64,000 nucleotides of DNA, taken from assembly GCA_938003855.1 (NCBI GenBank), contig CALKXD010000098.1, forward strand, positions 16,975 to 80,974, in the 5' to 3' direction. This stretch comes from an uncultured Granulosicoccaceae bacterium. Its GTDB lineage: Bacteria; Pseudomonadota; Gammaproteobacteria; Granulosicoccales; Granulosicoccaceae. This document shows positions 10,513-21,245 of the stretch, in pieces; within the stretch, counting starts at the first letter, position 1; each line of letters begins with the position of its first letter. The position numbers and the translations under genes are program-made. The notes below the pieces were generated by a model. The model did no database searches, was not told where the DNA came from, and saw only the letters and a list, made by a program, of their open reading frames with translations.

Positions 10513-10540
10513 CTCACATTCAAACCCCGGAGGAATACTT

Positions 10541-11089
10541 GTGACAGTTAACATCGTTAGCATGCCTGCACCTGCGCTCACGCGTCGGCAATTACTGAAA
10601 CGAAGTCTGGCAGTCAGTGCCGGCCTGGTGGTCGGCAGTGGTTTTCTGGCCGGCAGCAGCGGCGCCTGGGCGGTCGAGGTCAAGGCGCTTACACCGGCCA
10701 CGATGGCCACACTGGTGCAAATGGCTCGTGACATCTATCCGCACGATCGCTTCGAAGACGCGCTCTATGCCGCAGCACTCAAAGGCCATGACGAAAACGC
10801 CGCCAAGGACGATGCACTCAAGGCCATGCTGGAAGACGGAGTCGCCGCCCTGAACAAGTCAGCTGAGGCTGCAGGCAACGACAGCTACCTGGCCACCGGC
10901 TGGGAGATTGACAGGCTCGCCCTGCTCAAGGAAATAGAATCCACTGAATTTTTTCAAACTATTCGGGGCGGCCTTGTCGTCGGTCTGTACAACCAGCCGG
11001 CGGTTTGGGACAAGCTCGGATACGAAGGCTCCTCCTTTGAAAAAGGCGGCTACATTAATCGTGGTTTCAGCGACATCACCTGGCTTTAG
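10541..11089 (+). CDS. Tat-signal protein, gluconate 2-dehydrogenase subunit 3-like
   Basis: 182 aa; 'LTRRQLLKRSLAVSAGLVVGSGFLAG' Tat signal; precedes a GMC oxidoreductase gene. Confidence 0.7.
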   Translation: MTVNIVSMPAPALTRRQLLKRSLAVSAGLVVGSGFLAGSSGAWAVEVKALTPATMATLVQMARDIYPHDRFEDALYAAALKGHDENAAKDDALKAMLEDGVAALNKSAEAAGNDSYLATGWEIDRLALLKEIESTEFFQTIRGGLVVGLYNQPAVWDKLGYEGSSFEKGGYINRGFSDITWL

Positions 11090-11116
11090 CCCACGACCCA
11101 TCGGAGGAACAAAAGC

Positions 11117-12685
11117 ATGACATCACCTTATAAACTTGACGATGACAGCGTAATTGTCGTGATTGGCACGGGTGCCGGCGGCGGTACGCTGGCCAACGAA
11201 CTGGCACAAAAGGGTATCGATGTGGTCGCCCTGGAAGCAGGTGGCCGCCATCTGCCCGGGGACTACATCAACGACGAATGGGCAAGCTTCGGCCAACTGG
11301 CCTGGACCGACATGCGCACGACATCCGGGTCGTGGCGCGTCGCCAAGGACTTTGGCAACCTGCCCGCATGGATCGTCAAAGCCGTCGGTGGATCTACCAC
11401 GCACTGGGCCGGCGCATCGCTGCGAATACAGGATCACGAGTTCCGCGCTAAATCCACTTACGGTGAGATCGACGGTGCAAGCCTGCTGGACTGGCCAATC
11501 ACCCTGAAAGATCTGGAGCCCTACTACGACAAAGCCGAAGACAAAATGGGGGTTACCCGCACCAATGGCATCCCGGGCCTGCCGGGCAACAACAACTTCA
11601 AGGTGATGAAAGCCGGTGCAGACAAACTCGGCTACAAGAACTGCCACACCGGCAACATGGCCATCAATTCACAACCACGCGATGATCGCGCGTCTTGTCA
11701 GCAACTCGGCTTTTGCTTTCAAGGCTGTAAAATGGGTGCCAAGTGGTCGACCGCTTACACGGAAATTCCACTCGGTGAAGCCACCGGCCATCTCGAAGTG
11801 CGTGAGCATGCCCACGTCCTGAAGATTGAACACGACGATCAAGGCAATGTATCCGGTGTGCTGTATGCCGACAAAGACGGCAATCAGCAGCTACAGAAAG
11901 CACGTGCCGTGTGCGTGGCAGGCAACTCGATTGAAAGCCCGCGTCTACTGCTGAACTCGGCCTCGTCGATGTTTCCCGATGGGCTTGGCAATTCGTCAGG
12001 GCAAGTCGGCAAAAACTACATGCGTCACATGACCGGGTCGGTTTACGCGGTCTTCGACAAACCAGTGAACATGTACCGTGGCACCACGATGGCCGGCATC
12101 ATTACCGACGAGTCGCGCCACGACACCAGCCGCGGTTTTGCCGGTGGCTATGAGATGGAAACACTCGCTCTGGGTGTACCATTCATGGCAGCGTTCCTGA
12201 ATCCGGGGGCCTGGGGCCGCGAATTTACCGCCGCGATGGACATGTACGAAAACATGGCGGGCATGTGGCTGGTCGGCGAAGACATGCCGCAGGAATCAAA
12301 CGCGGTAAGCCTGTCTGACGCCAAAGACCAGCACGGCATGCCGGTGGCGAATGTACACTTTGACGACCACCCCAATGATCTGGCAATGCGCAAGCACGCC
12401 TATCAGCAGGGCGCGGCGGTCTATGATGCGGTCGGCGCAACACAGACCTACCCGACACCGCCCTACCCGTCGACCCACAATCTGGGCACCAACCGCATGA
12501 GCGCAAACGCGGCGGATGGTGTGGTGAACAAATTCGGCCAGTCGCACGACATCAAAAACCTGTTTATCTCGGACGGCAGCCAGTTCACCACCGGCGCTGC
12601 AGAGAACCCGACGCTGACTATTGTCACGCTGGCGATCAGACAGGCAGACTACATCGCGCAACAAATGAACGAAAAAGCGATCTAG
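11117..12685 (+). CDS. GMC family oxidoreductase (gluconate dehydrogenase flavoprotein-like)
   Basis: 522 aa; 'VVIGTGAGGGTLANELAQKGIDVVALEAG' Rossmann FAD motif; 'STHNLGTNRMS...NLFISDGSQFTTGAAENPTLTIVTLAIRQAD' GMC C-terminus. Confidence 0.9.
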   Translation: MTSPYKLDDDSVIVVIGTGAGGGTLANELAQKGIDVVALEAGGRHLPGDYINDEWASFGQLAWTDMRTTSGSWRVAKDFGNLPAWIVKAVGGSTTHWAGASLRIQDHEFRAKSTYGEIDGASLLDWPITLKDLEPYYDKAEDKMGVTRTNGIPGLPGNNNFKVMKAGADKLGYKNCHTGNMAINSQPRDDRASCQQLGFCFQGCKMGAKWSTAYTEIPLGEATGHLEVREHAHVLKIEHDDQGNVSGVLYADKDGNQQLQKARAVCVAGNSIESPRLLLNSASSMFPDGLGNSSGQVGKNYMRHMTGSVYAVFDKPVNMYRGTTMAGIITDESRHDTSRGFAGGYEMETLALGVPFMAAFLNPGAWGREFTAAMDMYENMAGMWLVGEDMPQESNAVSLSDAKDQHGMPVANVHFDDHPNDLAMRKHAYQQGAAVYDAVGATQTYPTPPYPSTHNLGTNRMSANAADGVVNKFGQSHDIKNLFISDGSQFTTGAAENPTLTIVTLAIRQADYIAQQMNEKAI

Positions 12686-12708
12686 TTAATCAGAGGCGAT
12701 AAGTGCCG

Positions 12709-12733
12709 CTGCAAGCCCGTCACGGGCTTGCAG
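12709..12733. terminator. Strong hairpin downstream of GMC gene
   Basis: Perfect 11-bp stem CTGCAAGCCCG-TCA-CGGGCTTGCAG; no clear U-tract. Confidence 0.5.
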
Positions 12734-12983
12734 ACCGCCACCGTTCCTGAACCCGTCCAGGTACACAACACACAGGCTCATCCTCTCCCGATTTAGAGAG
12801 CACACCACATGCCCGAACCGTGCACCGGACTCATAACCGCCTGCTGGCTGCAATAGCCAGGCAATTAGCCACGCCAGCAAACACTCACCGACCACGGTGA
12901 ACATCAATCCTGTTGTCAGCGGCACTTTGATCTTGATTGCGACTCTGCGACACTAGCGGGTCTATGCATCAGCCGGATCATCA

Positions 12984-15900
12984 ATGACGTCAGCACAATG
13001 GGATTTCTGGATAGACCGGGGTGGCACTTTCACCGACATTGTCGCGCGCAACCCCGAAGGCGGTATTCAAGCACACAAGCTGCTTTCAGAGAACCACACC
13101 GCCTACCGCGATGCTGCCATTCAGGGAATCCGCGATCTGCTTGGGTTAGCGCCGGACCAGCGCATTCCAGCCGATAAAATCGCCACGGTAAAGATGGGCA
13201 CGACAGTCGCCACCAATGCGCTGCTTGAGCGCAAAGGTGACCGCACCGCACTGGTGACCACACGTGGCTTTCGCGATGCGCTGGCGATCGGTCATCAGGC
13301 GCGTGCCGATATCTTTGCCAAGCAAATCATCAAGCCGGAACTGCTCTACGAGCAGGTGCTCGAAATTGACGAGCGTGTACGCAGCGATGGCACCGTTGAG
13401 AAGGCACCGGATACGGACCATCTGAAAACCACACTGCAGGGGCTTTACGACTCGGGTATTCGCGGCATTGCCATTGTCTGCATGCACGCCTATGCCTATC
13501 CACAACACGAATTACTGATCGAGCAAGTAGCACGTGACACCGGCTTCACGCAGGTGTCAGTCAGCCACAAGGTTTCTCCGCTGATGCGTTTTATAGGTCG
13601 CGGTGACACCACCGTGGTTGACGCCTATCTGTCACCGATTCTGCAGCGTTACGTCGATCAGGTGGCCTGCGAACTCGAGGTCGATGACAGCAACAGCACT
13701 ACCCGTTTGATGTTTATGATGTCATCCGGCGGCTTGACCGAAGCGGCCCTGTTTAAGGGCAAGGACGCCGTGCTGTCCGGCCCTGCCGGTGGCGTGGTCG
13801 GCGCCGTTGAAGTCAGCCGCATGGCAGGCTTTGAGCGCATTATCGGTTTTGATATGGGTGGCACCTCGACCGATGTCTCCCACTACAGCGGCGAACTCGA
13901 ACGCACCTTCGATACCGTCGTTGCCGGCGTGCGGGTGCAGGCACCAATGATGCAGATCCACACCGTCGCCGCCGGTGGCGGTTCGATTCTGCACTTCGAC
14001 GGCAGTCGCTATCGTGTTGGTCCGGACTCCGCAGGGGCACAACCCGGTCCCGCCTGCTATCGACACAATGGCCCGCTGACGGTGACCGATGCCAACGTGA
14101 TGGTGGGCAAGCTGAATCGGGATTATTTCCCGGCGATCTTCGGCCCGGATCAAAACCAGCCACTTGATTCTGACACCGTCGAGCAGCGATTTCAGCAACT
14201 GGCCAGTGACATTGGCGACGGACGCAGCGCCGAGGAAGTAGCCAGTGGCTATCTGGCTATCGCTGTTGAAAACATGGCCAATGCGATTAAAAAGATCTCG
14301 GTGCAGCGCGGCTATGACATCACCCGCTATGCATTAACCTGCTTTGGTGGTGCCGGAGGCCAGCACGCCTGTCTGGTGGCTGATGCACTGGGGATGACAC
14401 GTGTACTGATTCATCCGCACTCGGGAATATTATCAGCCTATGGCATGGGGATGGCCAACGTCCGGGCCAACCGCTCACAGGCCGTCATCAAACCACTGAC
14501 CGGGCAGTTGCCTGCCAATCTGCAGCCGCTGTTGACCGGATTATGCAATGACGTCATTGCTGAACTTGACTCACAGGGCATTGACGAAAGTGACGTCACG
14601 GTGATTCAGCGATACCACCTGCGCTACGATGGCACTGACACCACTATTCCGATTGATGCAGCACCTCATGAAAAGATGACAGCACGCTTTGAGGCAGCAC
14701 ATAAAGCGCAATTCGGTTTTATCTTTGAAGACAAAGCAATCGTGGTTGAATCGGTGGAAATTGAAGGCATCGGCGGTGCCGCGCAAATCGAAGAACACAA
14801 AGTAGCCGGCAGTAACCATCAGCGCCCTGCAGACGACACCACCCGCATCTTCACTGACGGGCAATGGCAGACCGCAGCGGTCCATACAAAACGCGATGCA
14901 TTAACCGCCGGCCTGACCATCGATGGTCCGGCCCTGATCGTCGAACCACACCAGACCATTGTTATAGAACCGGGCTGGCAGGCAGAAGTTAACACCTACA
15001 ATCATATTGTGTTAACCCGCACCATTGCCCTGGAAAGACAAAAGGTAATCGGCACTGATGCAGACCCGGTCATGCTGGAGGTGTTTAACAATCTGTTTAT
15101 GTCTATCGCAGAGCAGATGGGCGTGACGCTGCAAAACACCGCCTACTCGGTCAATATTAAAGAGCGGGTTGATTTTTCCTGTGCGGTATTCGATCAGCAC
15201 GGCAACCTGGTAGCAAACGCACCGCATATGCCGGTGCATCTGGGCTCGATGGACAAATCGGTTGAAACCGTTATAGCGCAGAACAAAGGGCGCATCCGGC
15301 CCGGCGATGTGTTTGCCCTGAATGCGCCGTACAATGGTGGCACGCATTTGCCTGACATCACCGTCGTAACACCGGTGTTTGACAGCGACGACAGCAGCAT
15401 ATTGTTCTATGTCGCCTCTCGCGGCCACCACGCTGACGTTGGCGGTACCGCGCCCGGTTCGATGACACCACTGGCCACCAGCGTCGATGAGGAAGGTGTG
15501 TTGTTCGACAATGTACTGCTGGTCGACCAGGGCGAGTTCTGCGAGGCGGCCATTACCAGTGTGCTCACCGATCACCCCTACCCGGTACGCAACATCACGC
15601 AGAATATTGCCGACATACAGGCGAGTATTGCCGCTAACGAAAAAGGCGTGCACGAGTTACAGCGCGCTGTATTGCAATTCGGGCTGGATGTTGTACAGGC
15701 CTATATGCAGCACGTACAGGACAACGCCGAGGAAAGTGTGCGTCGCGCAATTGCGGTGTTGCACGACTCGCAAGCCACCTGCGTGACTGACCAGGGCGCT
15801 ACTATAAAAATCAAAATCAGCGTGGATCACGACAACCGCGAAGCGACGGTCGACTTTACCGGCACCTCCGCGCAACAGGCGACCAACTTCAATGCACCCG

Positions 15901-16610
15901 CGCCCGTTACTCAGGCTGCCGTGCTGTACAGCTTCCGACTGCTGGTCGACAGCGATATCCCGATGAACGCCGGTTGCCTGAAGCCAATCAATATCGTGGT
16001 ACCCGACGACTGCATGCTCAGCCCGGTCTATCCCGCTGCGGTGGTGGCGGGTAATGTCGAAACCAGTCAACACATCACCAACACGTTACTGACTGCACTC
16101 GGCAGTATGGCCAACACACAGGGCACCATGAACAACCTGACCTTCGGCAATGACCAATACCAGTACTACGAGACTATCTGTTCAGGGTCTCCCGCCGGGC
16201 CGGGGTTCAACGGCACCGATGCCACTCAGGTTCACATGACCAACTCGCGGCTGACCGACCCTGAGGTTCTGGAATTCCGCTTTCCCGTGCTGCTGGAAGA
16301 CTTCCACATCAACCGTGGCGCTGACGGCAAAGGCTCGGGCGGCAGGGGCAAGTGGCAAGGCGGCAACGGCACCATCAGAACCCTGCGTTTTCTGGAGCCG
16401 ATGGACTGCGCAATATTATCTTCGCATCGCACTGTGGCACCCGCCGGACTCGCCGGTGGCGAGGCCGGACAGACCGGATCAACCCATGTGCGTCGCAATG
16501 ACGGATCGCTGGAAGAACTTGCCGGCTGCGCGCAAACAACCCTGAGTGCCGGTGAGGCGGTCATTGTGCAGACCCCGACCCCGGGCGGCTACGGAGCACC
16601 GGAGTCCTGA
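12984..16610 (+). CDS. Fused HyuA-HyuB hydantoinase/5-oxoprolinase family protein
   Basis: 1208 aa; N-terminal '[19 protein letters not shown]' and '[14 protein letters not shown]' (HyuA); C-terminal '[20 protein letters not shown]', '[11 protein letters not shown]' (HyuB). Confidence 0.92.
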   Translation: MTSAQWDFWIDRGGTFTDIVARNPEGGIQAHKLLSENHTAYRDAAIQGIRDLLGLAPDQRIPADKIATVKMGTTVATNALLERKGDRTALVTTRGFRDALAIGHQARADIFAKQIIKPELLYEQVLEIDERVRSDGTVEKAPDTDHLKTTLQGLYDSGIRGIAIVCMHAYAYPQHELLIEQVARDTGFTQVSVSHKVSPLMRFIGRGDTTVVDAYLSPILQRYVDQVACELEVDDSNSTTRLMFMMSSGGLTEAALFKGKDAVLSGPAGGVVGAVEVSRMAGFERIIGFDMGGTSTDVSHYSGELERTFDTVVAGVRVQAPMMQIHTVAAGGGSILHFDGSRYRVGPDSAGAQPGPACYRHNGPLTVTDANVMVGKLNRDYFPAIFGPDQNQPLDSDTVEQRFQQLASDIGDGRSAEEVASGYLAIAVENMANAIKKISVQRGYDITRYALTCFGGAGGQHACLVADALGMTRVLIHPHSGILSAYGMGMANVRANRSQAVIKPLTGQLPANLQPLLTGLCNDVIAELDSQGIDESDVTVIQRYHLRYDGTDTTIPIDAAPHEKMTARFEAAHKAQFGFIFEDKAIVVESVEIEGIGGAAQIEEHKVAGSNHQRPADDTTRIFTDGQWQTAAVHTKRDALTAGLTIDGPALIVEPHQTIVIEPGWQAEVNTYNHIVLTRTIALERQKVIGTDADPVMLEVFNNLFMSIAEQMGVTLQNTAYSVNIKERVDFSCAVFDQHGNLVANAPHMPVHLGSMDKSVETVIAQNKGRIRPGDVFALNAPYNGGTHLPDITVVTPVFDSDDSSILFYVASRGHHADVGGTAPGSMTPLATSVDEEGVLFDNVLLVDQGEFCEAAITSVLTDHPYPVRNITQNIADIQASIAANEKGVHELQRAVLQFGLDVVQAYMQHVQDNAEESVRRAIAVLHDSQATCVTDQGATIKIKISVDHDNREATVDFTGTSAQQATNFNAPAPVTQAAVLYSFRLLVDSDIPMNAGCLKPINIVVPDDCMLSPVYPAAVVAGNVETSQHITNTLLTALGSMANTQGTMNNLTFGNDQYQYYETICSGSPAGPGFNGTDATQVHMTNSRLTDPEVLEFRFPVLLEDFHINRGADGKGSGGRGKWQGGNGTIRTLRFLEPMDCAILSSHRTVAPAGLAGGEAGQTGSTHVRRNDGSLEELAGCAQTTLSAGEAVIVQTPTPGGYGAPES

Positions 16611-16702
16611 ATACACAAGCAATTACACCGAACACCGCGACTGACGCATCTGGCGGCGGGCTGACCGGCACAGGTTGCGGGAAGCAGTTTACTGTCATTC
16701 TG

Positions 16703-17404
16703 GTGCGCCCCAAGTACCCGCGCAACATCGGTATGGTGGCGCGTGCGATGAGCAACTTCGGGCAGGAGCGGCTGGTGTTGCTCGACCCCAAATGCGAGCT
16801 CGACGTCGACGCCCGACAAGGCGCGGCACAGGGACAACAACCCCTCACCGAATGCGTGACTTATCGATCGTGGGAAGACTACGCCGAGCACGAACCGGAC
16901 GGCACGCGCATCGCCTTCAGTCGCCGCGAAGGCCGTCGCCGACCGTCGCAACCGTTTGCCGAAGTGCTGCAATGGTCGGCACTTGCCGATGACCGGCCGG
17001 TATCGCTGATATTCGGCACTGAGGATCATGGCCTGTCGCGGGACGATCTGCTGTGGGCACATCGTACCGCAACGCTCGATATTCCGGGTCCGCTAAAGAG
17101 CCTGAATCTATCGCACGCCGTATTGCTTGCGCTGTCGCAGCTGCCCCGTGATCTGCCGCCTGCTGAAGTTCAAACGGATATTCAGTTGCCGGATGAGCTG
17201 CTGCGCGACTGGCTGGAATCACTGAATTTCGATCTATCAACGAAGAACTGGAATGCCTACTACTCACTGCGCCAGATGATCATGAAAGCCAGCCCCACGG
17301 ATCGGGAAATGGCGTTGCTGAGCTCAGTGCTGCACCAGACGCTTCGAGCCATCAATACCAATGGCTGCAGCGACAACTCTGCGGGCGACACCCCGAATAG
17401 CTAG
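16703..17404 (+). CDS. trmJ: SpoU/TrmJ-family tRNA (Cm32/Um32) methyltransferase; N-terminus probably extends upstream of 16703
   Basis: 'VRPKYPRNIGMVARAMSNFG...LIFGTEDHGLSRDDL...LNLSHAVLLALSQL' SPOUT motifs; the open frame continues upstream as '...CGKQFTVILVRPKYPRNIG'. Confidence 0.82.
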   Translation: MRPKYPRNIGMVARAMSNFGQERLVLLDPKCELDVDARQGAAQGQQPLTECVTYRSWEDYAEHEPDGTRIAFSRREGRRRPSQPFAEVLQWSALADDRPVSLIFGTEDHGLSRDDLLWAHRTATLDIPGPLKSLNLSHAVLLALSQLPRDLPPAEVQTDIQLPDELLRDWLESLNFDLSTKNWNAYYSLRQMIMKASPTDREMALLSSVLHQTLRAINTNGCSDNSAGDTPNS

Positions 17405-17465
17405 TGCCCATCCACAAACAAGCGCTACTGCGTACCACTCAGGCACGCAATCTTTTGCCGGCCAC
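17402..17465 (+). repeat. 64-bp interspersed repeat, arm copy 1
   Basis: tagtgcccatccacaaacaagcgctactgcgtaccactcaggcacgcaatcttttgccggccac; ungapped 55/64 match to the reverse complement of 19741-19804. Confidence 0.85.
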
Positions 17466-17620
17466 CGCTGCCAACCGGCAGACCACCCGCCCCATCGCGC
17501 GCGCTGCAGCGACGCGGCCACCACACTTCACACATTGCAGCCGCCGACCTTTACTTGCCGCTAAATTAACTTGCATGCCTGTCGCTGTTGGTATTTAATT
17601 AATACATTAACTATTTCACG

Positions 17621-18082
17621 TTGAATGAAATGCAGAACTTCGACCAGTCATTTCCCATGCTGCTGAACCGCGCGCTCGACGCCGTTATGCCCACCTACAG
17701 GGAGCTGTTCACGCGCTACAACCTGACCGAGCAGCAGTGGCGGGTATTGCGAGTGATCTGGACCAGCAAAAATGTCACATCAGCCAATCTCTCAGAACGG
17801 ACTCTGCTGTCGCCTCCCAGCCTGGTCAGCATCATCGACCGCTTAGAGAAAAAGAACCTGGTATCGCGGGTCAGATCGGTCGATGACCGGCGTCGCATCT
17901 ACGTGGTGGCCACCGCAGAGGGGCGAATCCTGCAGGCCGAAGTCACCCCCCAGGTGCTGGCAATTCAAACACGCATCCGCAATTGCGTGAGTGACAAAGA
18001 ATGGCTGGCAATGGAAAAGACATTGCAAAAAATCACAGAGGGCATGCAATCACCGGAGCAGTCACTCGCCGCAAAAGCGTGA
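17621..18082 (+). CDS. hpaR: MarR family regulator, HpaR/HpcR-like
   Basis: 153 aa winged-helix MarR 'LTEQQWRVLRVIW...LSPPSLVSIIDRLEKKNLVSRVRSVDDRRRIYV'; directly upstream of hpaB-like gene. Confidence 0.8.
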   Translation: MNEMQNFDQSFPMLLNRALDAVMPTYRELFTRYNLTEQQWRVLRVIWTSKNVTSANLSERTLLSPPSLVSIIDRLEKKNLVSRVRSVDDRRRIYVVATAEGRILQAEVTPQVLAIQTRIRNCVSDKEWLAMEKTLQKITEGMQSPEQSLAAKA

Positions 18083-18139
18083 GTACTGTTGTGGCGGGTA
18101 CAGCCCCTCTATTTATCGCACAACCTAAGGTATACGATC

Positions 18140-19645
18140 ATGGCCACTGCAAAAGTTGTCAAAGACGAAGCGAGCAGCGCAACCGGCTCAGGGATACGCA
18201 CCGGCGCGCAGTACCTGGCCGGACTACGTGATGACCGCGAGATCTGGACTCAGGGTCAGCGTATCACCGATGTCACCGCCGAACCCGGCATGATGCGAGG
18301 CGCGCACACCCTGGCCTCCTTTCTGGATAAACAGCACAGCGAAGAGTATCAGGACACGGTGACTTATGTTGCCGAAGACGGATTGCGCTGCGCGATGGCG
18401 TATCAGGTGCCCAAATCTATAGAAGACATTCGCGCTCGCGGCAGCGCCTACTACGAGTGGGCTAAATGGTCTAACGGCATGTTCGGTCGCACACCCGACT
18501 ATAAAAACGCGTCGCTGATGGCGTTCTCCGCAGCCACGCCTTTTCTAGCGCAGGGCACCAAAGGCCCCGGTGGCGACGCCATGGCACAGAACATGGTGAA
18601 CTTCTATAACGATGTGCGCAGAAACGACAAGGTCCTGACCCATACGCTGGTCAACCCGACAGTCAATCACGCGATGGCGGCGTCGGGAAAATTCTCCGAA
18701 AAAGTAGCGTTGCAGGTAGTCGAAGAAACCGCCGACGGGATCATCGTCAATGGCGCACGGCTACTCGCCACACTGGGACCGCTGTCCGATGAAATAGAAG
18801 TTTTCCCATCGACGGTGCTGCGTGCATCAGAAGAGAACATTCCCTTTGCCTTTGCGTTTGCTATTCCGATTGCCACACCGGGACTGAAACTGATCTGTCG
18901 CGATACCTACGACCACGGCAAGTCCAACTTTGATGCGCCGCTGTCGTCCCGCTACGAAGAAATGGATGCCGTGGTTATTTTTGAAAACGTCCTGGTTCCC
19001 TGGGAGCGGGTGTTCATGTACGGCCAGCCGGAATTGTGCAACCAGGCCTTTGGCACCACCAATGCTGTCGTCCACATGGCTCATCAGGTGGCTTGCGGCA
19101 AACTGGCCAAGTCCGAGTTCATGGTCGGCTTAATGTGTGCGATCGCCAAGGCGACGGGCCGCGATAAAGACATGTACACAAAGGGCCTGATCGCCGAAGT
19201 TATGCAAATGACAGAAACCGTCCGCGCCCTGCTCTATTCTGCAGAAGCGCAGGCACACGAAGATCAGTACGGCAATTTTGTGCCTCTCAGAGGGCCGCTC
19301 GATACCTCGCGTAACCTGTACCCGAAGATGTACCCGAGGATGGTTGAAATACTTCAGCTGATTGGCTCATCGTCACTGATGGCCACCCCCTCCGAGGCCG
19401 ATTTCTCAAATGAAATGGCCAACGACGTCGAACAGTACTTTCAGCTTACCAACCTTGAATCCAGAGACCGGGTTGGCCTGTACCGTCTGGCGCATGATGT
19501 TGCCGTTTCAGGATTCGGCAATCGTCAGGCATTATATGAGCGGTTCTTTTTCGGACCACCGGGACTGATGGCTTCTGCCTACTACGATATCTACGCCAAA
19601 GACCCGCTAACCGAACGCGTAGAGTCACTACTCGCTTCTAATTAG
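18140..19645 (+). CDS. hpaB: 4-hydroxyphenylacetate 3-monooxygenase-type oxygenase (HpaB family)
   Basis: About 501 aa from ATG 18140; 'RTGAQYLAGLRDDREIWTQGQRITDV', 'NPTVNHAM', 'RDTYDHGKSNFDAPLSSRYEEMDAVVIFENVLVPWERVF'. Confidence 0.88.
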   Translation: MATAKVVKDEASSATGSGIRTGAQYLAGLRDDREIWTQGQRITDVTAEPGMMRGAHTLASFLDKQHSEEYQDTVTYVAEDGLRCAMAYQVPKSIEDIRARGSAYYEWAKWSNGMFGRTPDYKNASLMAFSAATPFLAQGTKGPGGDAMAQNMVNFYNDVRRNDKVLTHTLVNPTVNHAMAASGKFSEKVALQVVEETADGIIVNGARLLATLGPLSDEIEVFPSTVLRASEENIPFAFAFAIPIATPGLKLICRDTYDHGKSNFDAPLSSRYEEMDAVVIFENVLVPWERVFMYGQPELCNQAFGTTNAVVHMAHQVACGKLAKSEFMVGLMCAIAKATGRDKDMYTKGLIAEVMQMTETVRALLYSAEAQAHEDQYGNFVPLRGPLDTSRNLYPKMYPRMVEILQLIGSSSLMATPSEADFSNEMANDVEQYFQLTNLESRDRVGLYRLAHDVAVSGFGNRQALYERFFFGPPGLMASAYYDIYAKDPLTERVESLLASN

Positions 19646-19706
19646 TGCCTATCCAGAAACACGGTGTCGCGAGGATCATTCAGGTGCGTGAGATTTTGCC
19701 GACCAC
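19643..19706 (+). repeat. 64-bp interspersed repeat, arm copy 2
   Basis: tagtgcctatccagaaacacggtgtcgcg...attttgccgaccac; ungapped ~42/64 match to the reverse complement of 19741-19804. Confidence 0.75.
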
Positions 19707-19740
19707 AGGTAGGCGCTTAGTTGTTCTTAAGTAACTACAC

Positions 19741-19804
19741 GTGGTCGGCAAACTATGGCGTGCCTGAGTGGTAGGCAGTAGCGCTTGTTTCTGGGTGGGC
19801 GATA
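19741..19804 (-). repeat. 64-bp interspersed repeat, arm copy 3 (inverted)
   Basis: Reverse complement tatcgcccacccagaaacaagcgctactgcctaccactcaggcacgccatagtttgccgaccac; matches copies 1 and 2 without gaps. Confidence 0.85.
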
Positions 19805-19997
19805 ATCAGCCGACAGTTCGCCACCAGACACCGGTACTGTGGTGTCTGCGCGGCGCGACTACGCAGGAAATTGCTCTTGCACCTGCGGGGGCCGGGCACG
19901 CTGACCCGGCTGTTGCAAAATTATTGTGTACCGCCTGACAATACCATCAGACACTAACACGCAGACAGTCACCAACAGCAAATACAAGGATAACGCG

Positions 19998-20954
19998 ATG
20001 GAAGATGCTCCGTTCAGCTCAAGAGACCTCCGTGACGCACTCTCAACCTTTGCGACCGGTGTTACGATTGTCACCTCAGTGGACGGCTCCGATGCGCCCA
20101 TCGGCATGACAGCATCGAGTTTTAATTCCGTCTCTATGGACCCGCCACTGATACTCTGGAGTGTCACCAAATCAGCGCTGTCGGCTTTAGCATTCAAGCA
20201 GGCCACACACTTTGCCGTACATATTTTGTCGAGTGATCAGGTCGCCTTATCGAATCGCTTCGCAAAGACCGGTGAAGACAAATTCAGCGGCACAGACTAC
20301 ACCACCAACCAGCATGGCGTACCGCTGTTGTCGCACTGCGCTTGCCGCTTTGACTGCAGCACCTGGGCTACCTATGAAGGTGGCGATCACTGGATTATTG
20401 TCGGCAGAGTCGAGGCGATCACCCGCGCCAATACCGAGTCGCTGGTGTTTAGCGCTGGCGCTTACTCCACCGCCAGCCCGCTGCGTAACATACAGCCTGG
20501 CACCGACACCGTAGACTCGCGTTCACATCCCATAGATGGCTTATTGATCTATAATTTGTCGCGTGCCTATCGACAGATGTCCGGCCATTTCCACAGCGTC
20601 GTTCGCGACAGCGGCCTTACCGTGCCGGACTGGCGGCTGTTGGCATCGCTTCACGGGCGCGCCAGTCGCAACCTGCCTGAGCTCGCAGAACGCACTTTCA
20701 TTGACATTGAATCCCTGACAGACATGCTGCAGGGGATGGAAGAAAACGGTTTGTGCAAAGTGACCAGAGTAGACGGACAGCTACAGGTGGAGGGCACAAA
20801 TGCAGGCCATGACCGGGTCGAACATCTGATCAAGCTTGGCAGGCAGCACGACGAGCTTGCCCTGCAGGGCACCGATGACAATGCCCTGCCAGAACTGATC
20901 TCACTGTTGCGCCGCATCGTAGTCAATTGCAGCAACATAAAGAGCCAGCACTAG
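19998..20954 (+). CDS. Flavin reductase (HpaC/C1-like) with C-terminal MarR-like domain
   Basis: N-terminal 'ALSTFATGVTIVTSVDGSDAPIGMTASSFNSVSMDPPLILWSV' flavin reductase; C-terminal 'LSRAYRQMSGHFHSVVRDSGLTVPDWRLLASLHGRASRNLPELAERTFIDIESLTDMLQGMEENGL' MarR-like. Confidence 0.85.
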   Translation: MEDAPFSSRDLRDALSTFATGVTIVTSVDGSDAPIGMTASSFNSVSMDPPLILWSVTKSALSALAFKQATHFAVHILSSDQVALSNRFAKTGEDKFSGTDYTTNQHGVPLLSHCACRFDCSTWATYEGGDHWIIVGRVEAITRANTESLVFSAGAYSTASPLRNIQPGTDTVDSRSHPIDGLLIYNLSRAYRQMSGHFHSVVRDSGLTVPDWRLLASLHGRASRNLPELAERTFIDIESLTDMLQGMEENGLCKVTRVDGQLQVEGTNAGHDRVEHLIKLGRQHDELALQGTDDNALPELISLLRRIVVNCSNIKSQH

Positions 20955-21245
20955 TACCAACTTATAGAAGCCACCACAAGTTTGGGCCTGCCGAACCACG
21001 CTTAGTGACTATCTATATAACGATGCTGCAAGCACTGTAAAATCCGTTATAGATTAACTGCAAACGTCAATTCTGTTTAAGAAACGCTGACTATTTCCCT
21101 AAGCGATGATTTTTCGCGAGACATCCGTTAAGATGCCTTGGCAACTAGCCCTCCCGGAGGCATGACAGTATCTAGATCTGTGCAGGAATTATTCACTCCC
21201 GCTGGTTGATTACCTTTATTGTCTACCTACTGGAGTTACATCACG

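Noticed and set aside
12686-12925. 79-aa - strand ORF between GMC and hyuAB genes
   Set aside because: Overlaps the strong hairpin at 12709-12733, no domain or convincing RBS; likely spurious.
15012-15653. 213-aa - strand ORF inside hyuAB
   Set aside because: Antisense shadow ORF of the well-supported HyuA-HyuB gene; low-quality protein sequence.
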